Positions 40,089 through 49,017 are shown, counted from the first letter of the stretch. The stretch is DNA of 64,000 bases from Acidobacteria bacterium Mor1 (GCA_001664505.1 CP011806.1:683325-747324), one strand, 5' to 3'. The notes: a model not told the origin generated them from the sequence alone. A program made the numbers and translations.

Positions 40089-43000
40089 ATGAGTACGCCC
40101 CCGACGCCACAGGCGCCAAAGCGGCCCAAAGGGCCCGGAGCAAAACGCCCCCGCACCGGGCGGGCGCGGCGGTTGTTGCGTCGGCTGCTCTGGGGGGTCG
40201 CCGCGCTCCTGGTCGTTTGCCTTACCTCCCTGTTTCTGCTCAGAGACCGCCTCGACGGGTGGGTCCGGGACCGCATCCAGCACGAGATCGAGCAGGCGCT
40301 GCCCGACGCCCGGGTCTCCCTGGACCGGGTCGACATCGGATTCTACGGTCCACGGCTGGACTTTCATGGTTTCTCGCTGGAGTTGGACGGCCTGCCTGAC
40401 CGGATCTCTTTCGAGAAGGCCAGGATCCGGCCCAAGCTGAGCGGTTTTGGCGGCCTGCTGGCGCGGCGCATCCACCTCTCCGAGGTGACGATCCAACGAC
40501 CGGACGTCGTACTCACGGCCGAGGGCCTCGCGCGTCTGGGAGCGGGACCCTCCGAGGAGGGGAGCGAGCCCGCCGAGTTTCCCGATCTCAGGATTCGCCG
40601 CTTTGACGTGAGCCAGGGGGCCTTCACCTATGAAGACAGGAGCATCCCGCTCACCCTGGAACTGACGGACCTGGACCTGGATGCCCGGGGTCGGGTTCTG
40701 GCCGACGGCGGGCGGGGTGGCGTGCGCCTCTCGGCGACGGTGCTCCACAGCCCTATCGAGCGCCCGCTCCCGCTGAAGATCCGGGCCGAGCTCAACTACA
40801 GCGGCCAGCGCCTCCAGCTCAGCGGCCTCCACGCCGAGGGGGACGGGGTGCGGCTGGACGGCAACGCCGTACTGTTCCTCAGCGACCCGTTCCGGGTGCG
40901 TGGCGAAACCCAGGTGCAGGCGGACCTTGCGACCATCGCTCCCGTACTGGATGAAGCCTGGCGGGATCTGCGGGGACGGGTCGAGGGCCCGTTGAGTTGG
41001 TCCTATGCCGATGGTGAAGGCTTCCGGCTCGACGGAGAGCTGGTCGGTCAGCGGGTTCGCTACGGCGACCTCAGCGCCTCACGCCTCTCGACCCGTCTGG
41101 AAATCACACCCGGCCGCCTGCGTTTCGGCGAACTGGATCTCGACGCCTGGGACGGCTCCGTTCGGGGAGAACTGGAGCTGGCTCTCGACGGCCCGATCCG
41201 CTTCGAGGCGGACGTCGAGGGCCGGGGGCTCGATGCCCACAGCCTGGGGAGCCTGGCCGGCCTGCCGTTGCCCTTCGCCGCCCGGGCCGATGCCGTAGCC
41301 CGGCTGTCCGGCCTCGTCGACCGGAGGAGCACCTGGCGGGGTGGAGGCAGCGCGACCTTCCAGGGGGACCCGGACGATGCGCAGCCGATCCCACTGGACG
41401 GCGCTGGCGATTTCACCATCGTCGACGGAGTGCTGAGCGCCTCCGCGCCGGCGGTGCAGGCGGCGGGTGCTGCTCTCAGCTTCGGTCTCGAGGCGGATCT
41501 CGGCGGTGACGGCCGAGGCTGGGTCGAACTGGACGGCGAGACCAGCAACGCAGCCTCGACCCACCGGGCGACCCTGGCGGTACTCGAATCCCTGGATGTG
41601 GAAATCCCCGCCGACCTTCGCCGGCCGATCACCGGCCGCGGCCCGCTGGACGTGCGGGTGGGCTTCGGCGGCGAGCCGGACGCCGGCGGTGGCCGGGTCG
41701 ACCTCGGTCTCGAGTTCACGGCCGGCAGCCTGGACGGAACCGCCTTCGACCGGCTCTCACTGGATCTGGCCCTGGCCGGAGATCAACTCAAGATCGAGTC
41801 ACTCGACGCCGAGGCGCCGGACTGGCAGCTCCGGGGCGCGCTCTCCTACGACCTCTCCAACGATACGATCGAGCGGCTCGAAGGGGAGGCCGAGGAGGTC
41901 CAGCTTCCGGTCCTGCTGGGATTGATCCCCGAGGCGCCCGCGGTCGAGGGCACCCTCAGCGGCTCGTTGCTGCTTGCGGGCCCGTTGAACCGTCTGACCG
42001 GCGAGGGCCGGGTGGCGATTTCCGAGCTGCGCTGGGAGGGGGAGTACCTCGAACGCCTCGAGTCTCCGGTGCGGGTGCTCGATGGCGCCTGGACTCTCCC
42101 TGAGCTCACCGCCGCCGGACCTGCGATCCGCCTGGGCGGACAGGTGGCCTTCGCTCCCGACGGAGACCGGATCGAGATCGAGTTACGGGACACGTCGCTG
42201 CAGCTCGACGCCCTGAGCGCCCTCCAGGGTGCGGGGGTCGAAGGAACGTTGGATCTCGACGGCCGCCTGCAATTATCGGGGGGGAGCTCCACGGGAGAGA
42301 TCGGCGTCGAGGCGCGCGGCCTGATCGCCTCGGGGATCGATCTCGGCTCCGCCAGCGGCGTCATCCGCCCGGAGAGCGAGCGGGTCGTGGCCGAGCTCAA
42401 CGCACCCCGCCGCAGCGCCCGCGCCCAGGCCACCCTCGGCCTGGGAAGCGACCTGCCCCTGGAGGTCCAGGTGCAGCTGGACGGCAGCGACTTCGATCTG
42501 ATCGACCAGGATGGCTACGGCGGAGCCTGGGTCCGGCTCGACGGCGAACTGCGCTACGCCGCGGCACTCGGAGAGACCCGCCCGGCGGACCTGGCCGGCG
42601 TGTTCAGCGGTATCGAGCTCCACCTCGGCAGCCGTGTCTTGCGCAGCGGCGAACCCTGCCAGGCCCACCTGGACGGCGACCGCCTCTCGGTGGGTCCGAT
42701 GCGGCTCGAGGGGGACGGGACCGCCCTGGAGCTGGCGCTGCTCTACGAGTTCGGTAGCGCGGCCCTCGATGGTTACGGCCGTGGAAACCTCGACCTCGGG
42801 GCGGCGGCGGCGCTGGTTCCCGAGCTGCGCGCCGCAGGTCCCGTCGATGTGGATCTGCGCCTGAGCGGAACCGGAGAGGCGCCGAGACTCGACGGGTCCC
42901 TATCGCTCGAAGGGGGCAGGCTGCGGCTCCTCGGCTTCCCGCACACCCTCGAGCAAACCAGCGCCCGCATCGAGTTCGGAGGGGACACCGCGCGCCTCGA

Positions 43001-46000
43001 GCGGCTGGAAGGCATCCTCGGCAGCGGTGAAGTCACCGGGAGCGGCGAGGCGCGCCTGGAGGGCCTCGCCCTGGGTGACCACCGTTTCGAGCTCAGCGCC
43101 CGCTCGCTGCGGATCCGCTTCCCCGACGAGTTTCGCGGCATCTATGACGGCGAGTTGGTCCTGGGCGGCGACGCCGATCAGTCGACCCTGTCGGGAACCG
43201 TCAACGTGCTGCGAGGGATCTACAGCCAGGACTTCGAACTCTTCTCGCTCCTCGGGGTCGGAACCCGGGAGGTCGCGGCCAGCGATGAAGGATTGCTGCC
43301 CGACGTGGGCCTCGATATCCGGCTGGTGGCGCGAGACGGCATCTGGATGAAGAACGATCTGGCCGACGTCGAGTCCCGCTTCGACCTGCGGCTCGGCGGC
43401 GACCTGAACCGGCCCGAGCTGTCAGGCCGCCTGACCCTGCTCGAGGGTGGGGAGCTGCGTTTCCGGGATGTCGACTACACCATCACCTCGGGCAGTCTCG
43501 ACTTCGTCGAACTGGACAGCTGGCTGCCCGAGATCGAGATGCGCGCAGAGACGACCGTCCGCGAATACGCCGTCTTCCTGCGCATCTCCGGGACCGTCGA
43601 TCAGTTCGAGTACGAGTTGACCAGCTCACCGGATCTTTCTCAGCAGGACATCATCGCGCTGCTGACCACCGGAAAGACCATGCAGGAGTTGAGCGCCGAG
43701 TCGGGAGGTTCCGGCTTCACCGGCGATCTCGCCGCCAACTACTTCGCCGGTGCGCTGACCGGCACGTTCAGCAAACAGCTGCAGCGCCTGCTTGCCGTCG
43801 AGCGCCTGCGCATCGACCCGCTGCTGGCCCAGGAAGACGCCGAGCCGACCGCCCGGGTCACCATCGGAAAGGAGGTCGCCGACGACCTGTTCCTGATCTA
43901 TTCCACCGACATCGGTGCCGAGGAACGCCAGCTCTATCAGGTGGAGTGGCAGGCCTCGCGCAAGATGCGCGTGATCGCCGAGCGGGACGTCACCGGCGCG
44001 CTGGGAGGGGACGTGCGCTTCCGGGAGCGCTTCTGGTGGAAGCGCCCTGCCTCCGCACCCCGAGCAAAGAAGAAGTCCGGCGCGTCCGAAGCCGGCGCCG
44101 ACGGCAAAGAGACGGTGCAGGTCGCCTCGGTACGGTTCGAGGGCATCGGCGACGATGCGGCCGCCGAGCTGCGCAAGAAGCTGTCGATCGCCCGCGGCAC
44201 CCCTTACCGCCGCTCGGTGGCCATCGAAGGCGCCGAGGCAATCCGGCGCTACTACGCCGGGCAGGCGCGTATCGAGGCGGAGGTCGGCTGGCGGACCGAG
44301 GGGCCGGAGGACCGGCCGACGGTGGTCTACAGCATCGTGCCCGGGCGGGTGACCGAGGTCGTGCTGGCCGGCATCGACCGCAAGCATGAGAAGCGCATCC
44401 GCGAACTGCTCGAGGATCACTGGGTCGAATCGATCATCGGCGAGGACCTGCTCGACGATGCGGCGGAGATCATCCGGGACTACTTCCAGGAGCGCGGCTT
44501 CTACACCGTCGACGTCTCGGTCGACGAGACCCTGGACGACGGCCTGCATCGGGTCGAGTTCGTGATCGATACCGGCAAGACCGTGCGCATCCGGTCGGTC
44601 GAGATCGAGGGCGCCGAGGCCATCGACGAGGACCGGCTGCGCCGCCAGTTCCTTACCGGCCGCCGCACCCTGTTGCAGCGCTCGGCGATCCTGCCCCGGG
44701 TGTTGCGGGAGGACCTGGCCGCGCTGCGCACCCTGTACCGCAACGAGGGCTTTCTCGAGGTCCTGATCGACCAGCCGCGGGTGCGGCTCTCGGCGGAAGC
44801 GGACCGGGCCGACGTGACCATCCGCATCGAGGAAGGACCGCGGTTCTACATCAGGACCCTCGAGTTCGAGAACCCCGACGGGGAGCTGCCCTACAGCCGC
44901 GCAGAGCTTCTCGAGTGGTCCGGACTGGCGACCGGGAAGGTCTACTCTCCGCCGGAACTGCTCGAGGCCGAGAGCCGCCTACGCAGCGCTCTCGACAGCC
45001 GCGGCTATCCGACTGCCCGGGCACGGGGCCGGGTCGAACTGGGCGAGGCGGAGGCGCGCATTCGCTTCACCATCCGCCCCGGACAACAGCTGCGCATCCA
45101 GGAAGTCGCCCTGCGCGGCAACGACCTGACCAAGGACCGGATCATCAAGGGGGAACTCGAGCTCGAAGAGGGGGATCTGATTTCCCGGGACACCTTGCTG
45201 CGCAACCAACACCGTCTCTATCGCCTGGGGATCTTCCGCAGCGTCGACGTGGGCTACGAACCGGTCGACGGGGGAGAGCCGGGTCAACAGCGGGTGGTCG
45301 TCGACATCGAGGAGGCCCAGCCGCTGAGCCTGACCGTCGGTGCCGGTTTCGACAGCGAAGCCGGCCTGCGGGGCAATCTGGCCCTCAGTCACGACAACAT
45401 CGGCGGATGGGATCGCACCGCCGGTTTCCAGGCCAGCGTCAGTGACCTGCAGCGCCGCGGACAGGTCACCTTCGGCGAGCCCAGGCTGTTCGGCTTCGAT
45501 CTGCCGACCGTCGTCAGTCTCGGCCAATCGGATACCGAGGAGAACGACTTCACCGTCAAACGCCGCTCGGTCGGTGTCCGCATCGACCACCGGCTGTCGC
45601 CACGCTGGAACGCCTTCGGCCGCTACGCCTTCCAGCGAGTCGACCTACGAGACGTCGTCGATCCGCTCCGCGTGCAGGAAGAGAAGCTCGAAGATGTGGT
45701 GCTCGGGGACGTGAGTTACGGTCTGCTGCTCGACAGCCGGGACGATCCGTTCCTGCCGACCCAGGGACAGTACGCCACCATGGAGGTGCAGCTCTTCGCC
45801 GAACCCTTCGGCTCGGAGCAGGAGTTCCTCAAGGGCTTCTTCCAGAACACCTACACCCACACCTTCGGCAACGGGCACACCTTCGCCACCGCGATCCGCG
45901 TCGGCTTCGCCCGGCGGCTCGGGGCCACCACCCGGGTGCCGCTCTCCGAGCGTTTCTTCGCCGGGGGAGATTCCACCCTGCGCGGCTTCGACCGCGATAC

Positions 46001-46295
46001 CGTCGGTCCGCGGATCGGCGACGTCGCCGCCGGCGGCGAGGGGTTGCTGCTGCTCAACCAGGAGTGGCGCGTTCCGCTGTGGGGCCGCCTCAAGGGCGTG
46101 CTGTTCTACGACGCCGGCAACGTGTTCGACCGAGCAGGAGATATCGACCCCTTCGACCTGCGGCACGTGCTGGGCCTGGGGGTGCGTCTCGAGACGCCGA
46201 TCGGACCGCTGCGCCTCGAATACGGCAGCAAGCTCGACCGGGTAGGCGACGAGTCCCGGGGAGAGCTCTTCATCGCCATCGGATCGGCGTTCTAG
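40089..46295 (+). CDS. TamB (DUF490) - five POTRA - Omp85/BamA barrel single-chain fusion
   Basis: A 2068-residue protein. Residues 1-30 are basic, followed by one inner-membrane helix (about 32-53). Residues 54 to about 1095 are repetitive beta-rich AsmA/TamB-type segments. About 1097-1317 is the TamB C-terminal (DUF490) domain, with TSSPDLSQQDIIALLTTGKT and the ending RFWWKRP. A 25-residue Lys/Ala linker leads to five POTRA domains (starting near 1343, 1420, 1498, 1586 and 1668) and an Omp85 barrel from 1746 with the L6 signature LRGF at 1964 and a terminal Phe. In Proteobacteria TamA and TamB are separate proteins linking outer and inner membranes. The reading frame is continuous through the junction (about 44030-44115), with no stop or frameshift. 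Five POTRAs resemble BamA; TamA has three. The ATG at 40089 has only a weak ribosome site. Confidence 0.93.
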   Translation: MSTPPTPQAPKRPKGPGAKRPRTGRARRLLRRLLWGVAALLVVCLTSLFLLRDRLDGWVRDRIQHEIEQALPDARVSLDRVDIGFYGPRLDFHGFSLELDGLPDRISFEKARIRPKLSGFGGLLARRIHLSEVTIQRPDVVLTAEGLARLGAGPSEEGSEPAEFPDLRIRRFDVSQGAFTYEDRSIPLTLELTDLDLDARGRVLADGGRGGVRLSATVLHSPIERPLPLKIRAELNYSGQRLQLSGLHAEGDGVRLDGNAVLFLSDPFRVRGETQVQADLATIAPVLDEAWRDLRGRVEGPLSWSYADGEGFRLDGELVGQRVRYGDLSASRLSTRLEITPGRLRFGELDLDAWDGSVRGELELALDGPIRFEADVEGRGLDAHSLGSLAGLPLPFAARADAVARLSGLVDRRSTWRGGGSATFQGDPDDAQPIPLDGAGDFTIVDGVLSASAPAVQAAGAALSFGLEADLGGDGRGWVELDGETSNAASTHRATLAVLESLDVEIPADLRRPITGRGPLDVRVGFGGEPDAGGGRVDLGLEFTAGSLDGTAFDRLSLDLALAGDQLKIESLDAEAPDWQLRGALSYDLSNDTIERLEGEAEEVQLPVLLGLIPEAPAVEGTLSGSLLLAGPLNRLTGEGRVAISELRWEGEYLERLESPVRVLDGAWTLPELTAAGPAIRLGGQVAFAPDGDRIEIELRDTSLQLDALSALQGAGVEGTLDLDGRLQLSGGSSTGEIGVEARGLIASGIDLGSASGVIRPESERVVAELNAPRRSARAQATLGLGSDLPLEVQVQLDGSDFDLIDQDGYGGAWVRLDGELRYAAALGETRPADLAGVFSGIELHLGSRVLRSGEPCQAHLDGDRLSVGPMRLEGDGTALELALLYEFGSAALDGYGRGNLDLGAAAALVPELRAAGPVDVDLRLSGTGEAPRLDGSLSLEGGRLRLLGFPHTLEQTSARIEFGGDTARLERLEGILGSGEVTGSGEARLEGLALGDHRFELSARSLRIRFPDEFRGIYDGELVLGGDADQSTLSGTVNVLRGIYSQDFELFSLLGVGTREVAASDEGLLPDVGLDIRLVARDGIWMKNDLADVESRFDLRLGGDLNRPELSGRLTLLEGGELRFRDVDYTITSGSLDFVELDSWLPEIEMRAETTVREYAVFLRISGTVDQFEYELTSSPDLSQQDIIALLTTGKTMQELSAESGGSGFTGDLAANYFAGALTGTFSKQLQRLLAVERLRIDPLLAQEDAEPTARVTIGKEVADDLFLIYSTDIGAEERQLYQVEWQASRKMRVIAERDVTGALGGDVRFRERFWWKRPASAPRAKKKSGASEAGADGKETVQVASVRFEGIGDDAAAELRKKLSIARGTPYRRSVAIEGAEAIRRYYAGQARIEAEVGWRTEGPEDRPTVVYSIVPGRVTEVVLAGIDRKHEKRIRELLEDHWVESIIGEDLLDDAAEIIRDYFQERGFYTVDVSVDETLDDGLHRVEFVIDTGKTVRIRSVEIEGAEAIDEDRLRRQFLTGRRTLLQRSAILPRVLREDLAALRTLYRNEGFLEVLIDQPRVRLSAEADRADVTIRIEEGPRFYIRTLEFENPDGELPYSRAELLEWSGLATGKVYSPPELLEAESRLRSALDSRGYPTARARGRVELGEAEARIRFTIRPGQQLRIQEVALRGNDLTKDRIIKGELELEEGDLISRDTLLRNQHRLYRLGIFRSVDVGYEPVDGGEPGQQRVVVDIEEAQPLSLTVGAGFDSEAGLRGNLALSHDNIGGWDRTAGFQASVSDLQRRGQVTFGEPRLFGFDLPTVVSLGQSDTEENDFTVKRRSVGVRIDHRLSPRWNAFGRYAFQRVDLRDVVDPLRVQEEKLEDVVLGDVSYGLLLDSRDDPFLPTQGQYATMEVQLFAEPFGSEQEFLKGFFQNTYTHTFGNGHTFATAIRVGFARRLGATTRVPLSERFFAGGDSTLRGFDRDTVGPRIGDVAAGGEGLLLLNQEWRVPLWGRLKGVLFYDAGNVFDRAGDIDPFDLRHVLGLGVRLETPIGPLRLEYGSKLDRVGDESRGELFIAIGSAF

Positions 46296-46310
46296 TCGCC
46301 GGCTCGCCCC

Positions 46311-46362
46311 AGAAAAAGGAGAGCCCGCAGCCGCCGAGGGGGGATTCGACGAAAGCGGGCTC
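46311..46362 (-). terminator. Intrinsic terminator of the sigma region-4 gene
   Basis: Read on the minus strand: GAGCCCGC, 26-nt loop, GCGGGCTC (8-bp perfect stem, 46362-46355 and 46328-46321) followed by TCCTTTTT. The A-run on the plus strand means it is not an intrinsic terminator for the fusion gene. Confidence 0.7.
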
Positions 46363-46414
46363 CAGGGGAGGAAAAAAGGAATCTCAGGATCAGGTGTTTG
46401 TCATGTCCATGCGT

Positions 46415-46774
46415 TTAGACGAGGGAGAAGCGAACCTGCCCTTGGTACTGCTGGAGAATCTCCCGCAGCTTGCGTTTGGCATCGCGCTCCAGTTGGCGCA
46501 CCCGCTCGCGGCTCAGGCCGAGGCTCTTGCCGATCTCCTCGAGGGTCAACTCCTTGCCGCCCAGAAGACCGAAACGATTGCGGATGATGTGGCGCTCGCG
46601 CTCATCCAGGGAGACCAACGCCTCACGCACCAGGCTGCGAACTTCCTGGCCGTAGATGCGGTCTTCCTGACTCGCCGTGGATTTGTCTGCGAGCAGCGCC
46701 GAGAGGCGACACCCTTCATCGTGATCCACGAACTCATCGATCGAACGCTCTTTCATCAAAAGCGGAATGAGCAT
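46415..46774 (-). CDS. Stand-alone sigma-70 region 4 protein
   Basis: A 119-residue protein matching only the end of a sigma-70/sigma-32 factor: an acidic region-3.2-like segment (HDEGCRLSALLADKSTASQEDRIYGQ), region 4.1 (SLDERERHIIRNRFGLLGG) and region 4.2 with the helix-turn-helix TLEEIGKSLGLSRERVRQLERDAKRKLREIL. Region 4.2 normally contacts the -35 box; regions 2 and 3 are absent. Searching the three minus-strand frames upstream (46775 to about 47000) shows no sigma region 2, so this does not look like a frameshifted full sigma. The ATG at 46774 has GGAGGTTCG before it, a strong ribosome site. It has its own terminator. It could be a -35-binding regulator or a two-part sigma subunit. Confidence 0.85.
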   Translation of the reverse strand: MLIPLLMKERSIDEFVDHDEGCRLSALLADKSTASQEDRIYGQEVRSLVREALVSLDERERHIIRNRFGLLGGKELTLEEIGKSLGLSRERVRQLERDAKRKLREILQQYQGQVRFSLV

Positions 46775-47141
46775 CGAACCTCCAGTTCCCCTCGCGCCAT
46801 GTACAACGCAACTCCCGTGCCGGGAATTCCGAGCCGGGCCCGAGAGCCGGTTCGCCGCGGATTTCGTGCAGCATTCCCCGTTTTTCGCCTGTTTTTGCCA
46901 CTGTTTCGTCCGTTTTGAGAGACACCTGCGTACCCTACTGATTCCATAGGGTTTACAGGGTTAGGCCGTTCCGGCCCCGGCGGATGCCGGTCTGACATCC
47001 CGAAGCGGCACGGCCGCGCAAAAATGGCGCGCCGGCGCCCTCCGTTTCCTGCAGCATTCGCGATGCTAGAATCGCGTCCTTCCCCCGGGTTCAGGGGTTA
47101 TCCCGGGCGGCCGCGCCCATCTCACGTTCGGAGCTCCATCC
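46775..47141. other. Divergent intergenic region with phased A-tracts and inverted repeat
   Basis: A 367-nt gap between the sigma region-4 gene (minus) and mutL (plus). It contains four T-runs at 46881-46885, 46892-46896, 46903-46905 and 46913-46916 whose centres are about 10-11 bp apart, a pattern that bends DNA. An inverted repeat ACCCTA-N9-TAGGGT lies at 46932-46952. The mutL-side extended -10 is at 47064-47072. I see no further gene. Confidence 0.65.
47064..47072 (+). promoter_or_regulatory. Extended -10 element upstream of mutL
   Basis: TGC-TAGAAT (hexamer 47067-47072), about 70 nt before the mutL TTG. No clear -35. Confidence 0.45.
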
Positions 47142-49007
47142 TTGGGTCGAATCAAGCGCCTCGACGATCACCTGATCAACCGGATAGCCGCGGGGGAGGT
47201 TGTCGAGCGGCCTGCCTCGGTGCTCAAGGAGCTGGTCGAGAACAGTCTCGACTCCGGGGCGCGCTTCATCGACATCGTCGTACAGAGCGGCGGCAAGCGG
47301 TCGATTCGTATCGACGATGACGGTTGCGGCATGGAGGCGGACGATGCCCGTCTGGCCCTCGAGCGACACGCCACCAGCAAGCTCCGCACACCCGAAGATC
47401 TGGACGCCATCCGCACCCTCGGGTTTCGCGGTGAGGCCTTGCCCAGTATCGCGGCGGTCTCCTGCTTCACTCTCAGCACCGCCACCGAAGATGGCGCCGG
47501 CACCGAGATTCGAGTAGAGGGTGGGGACATCGTCGAGACCACCGAGGTCGGTCGGCCACGCGGAACCACCGTGCGCGTCGAACGATTGTTCTTCAACGTG
47601 CCGGCGCGACGGAAGTTCCTCAAGGCGGACGCCACCGAGCTGTCCCACATCGTGCGCCATGTCACGCGCTTCGCCCTGGTCAACCCGACGGTCCGCTTCC
47701 GTCTGGCCAGCAAGAACAAGACCCTGCTCGACGCCCCGGCCGCCAACGATCTGCTGGAACGCATCGGCCAGATTTACGGCGAGGCCTTCGTCGAGAAACT
47801 GTTGCCCTTTGAAGCCTCGGCCACCGATCGCTCGATCCAGGGCTTCGCCGGCCGACCGGCAGAGACCCTGCCGCGCCGGGACATGCAGCACGTGTTCGTC
47901 AACGGCCGCGCCGTTCAGGACCGGGTGCTGATGCATGCCCTGCGGCAAGCCTACGGCAACACCATGCCGCGGGACCGGCATCCGGCGATGTTCCTGTTCA
48001 TCGACCTCGACCCTGCGCTGGTTGATGTCAATGTCCACCCGCAGAAGAGCGAAGTCCGTTTCCGGGATTCCGGAGAGATGCACCGCACCGTGCGGGAGGC
48101 GATCGGCTCCGCACTTTCCCAGGAGCGGGCCGTGCCTGAGCTTTCCGATCTGCGACCCCAGGCCGGGCTGCCCGAAGTGGGTCGCGGAACAGGGGCCGCC
48201 GGGGCGGGGCCGCTTGCGGCGCACCGAAGCGGCGTCGGCGAAGCCCTTGCCGGCTACACCGCCCGTGTGCCCCTGGACGGGTCAGCCATGGACCGGTCAG
48301 CCATGGACCGGTCAGCCATGGACCGGCCGCCGATGGGCGGCGCCCCCGCGAGACAGGCTCCGGGAGCGCCACCCGGATCCGAGTTGCCCTGGCCGACCTC
48401 TCCGGCGCCGGCGCCGGAGATGCTTCGAGAGGGATCGGCCAAGGTGATCGGCCAGTACCTGGACGCCTACATCGTGGCCCAGGATGACCGGGGCCTGCTG
48501 GTGCTCGATCAACACGCGGCCCATGAGCGGGTGCTGTTCGAAAAGTTCCTGGATGCCGCCGACCGGGGCGAGGTTGAGATCCAACGGCTGGCCTTCCCGA
48601 TCACCCTCGAACTGACCCGGGAGGAGACTCTACTGCTCGAGGGAGAGCAGGAGGAGTTCCGCCGGCTGGGCTTCCTGATCGAGCCCTTCGGCGCGACCAC
48701 CTGGCGCATCGACGGCATCCCCGCGGTTACCGGGGAGCTCGATCCCGGATCGCTGCTGCGGGAGCTGATCGGCGATGCCGCCCAGGTGCGGAGCGCCGCT
48801 TCGGACGTGGCGGTACTGCGCCGCCGGCTGGTGACCAACGCCGCCTGCCAGGCTGCGATCAAGATCAACCACCGGCTGACCCGGGAGGGGATGCAGAAGC
48901 TGGTCGATGACCTCTACGGCCTGCGCAGCCCCACGACCTGTCCTCACGGGCGGCCGCTGATCTTCCGGGTCGCCCGGGAGCAGATCATGCGGGCCTTCGA
49001 TCGCTGA
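47142..49007 (+). CDS. mutL: DNA mismatch repair protein MutL (endonuclease type)
   Basis: The 621-residue protein has a GHKL ATPase domain (LVENSLDSGA, IDDDGCGM, TLGFRGEALPSI) and a C-terminal domain with the endonuclease metal motif DQHAAHERVLFE starting at residue 456, plus NAACQAAIK and CPHGRP (from 600). Possession of this motif means it nicks DNA itself, as expected where MutH is absent. A disordered linker (about 340-430) contains MDRSA repeats. The TTG start at 47142 has GGAG upstream and gives the normal GRIKRLDDHLINRIAAGEV opening. mutS is not in the window. Confidence 0.96.
   Translation: MGRIKRLDDHLINRIAAGEVVERPASVLKELVENSLDSGARFIDIVVQSGGKRSIRIDDDGCGMEADDARLALERHATSKLRTPEDLDAIRTLGFRGEALPSIAAVSCFTLSTATEDGAGTEIRVEGGDIVETTEVGRPRGTTVRVERLFFNVPARRKFLKADATELSHIVRHVTRFALVNPTVRFRLASKNKTLLDAPAANDLLERIGQIYGEAFVEKLLPFEASATDRSIQGFAGRPAETLPRRDMQHVFVNGRAVQDRVLMHALRQAYGNTMPRDRHPAMFLFIDLDPALVDVNVHPQKSEVRFRDSGEMHRTVREAIGSALSQERAVPELSDLRPQAGLPEVGRGTGAAGAGPLAAHRSGVGEALAGYTARVPLDGSAMDRSAMDRSAMDRPPMGGAPARQAPGAPPGSELPWPTSPAPAPEMLREGSAKVIGQYLDAYIVAQDDRGLLVLDQHAAHERVLFEKFLDAADRGEVEIQRLAFPITLELTREETLLLEGEQEEFRRLGFLIEPFGATTWRIDGIPAVTGELDPGSLLRELIGDAAQVRSAASDVAVLRRRLVTNAACQAAIKINHRLTREGMQKLVDDLYGLRSPTTCPHGRPLIFRVAREQIMRAFDR
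48276..48326 (+). repeat. 15-bp tandem repeat in the mutL linker
   Basis: GACCGGTCAGCCATG-type unit repeated about 3.4 times, encoding Asp-Arg/Gly-Ser-Ala-Met. It stays in frame, so copy-number change would only alter linker length. Confidence 0.95.
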
Positions 49008-49017
49008 TCCCGCCGAG

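Noticed and set aside
46311-46362. Terminator for the TamB-Omp85 fusion gene on the plus strand
   Set aside because: The hairpin is followed by an A/G-rich stretch on that strand; the T-run is only on the minus strand.
46756-46998. Possible frameshifted N-terminal part of the sigma-like gene
   Set aside because: Translations of all frames upstream show no region 2 or region 3 sigma sequence.
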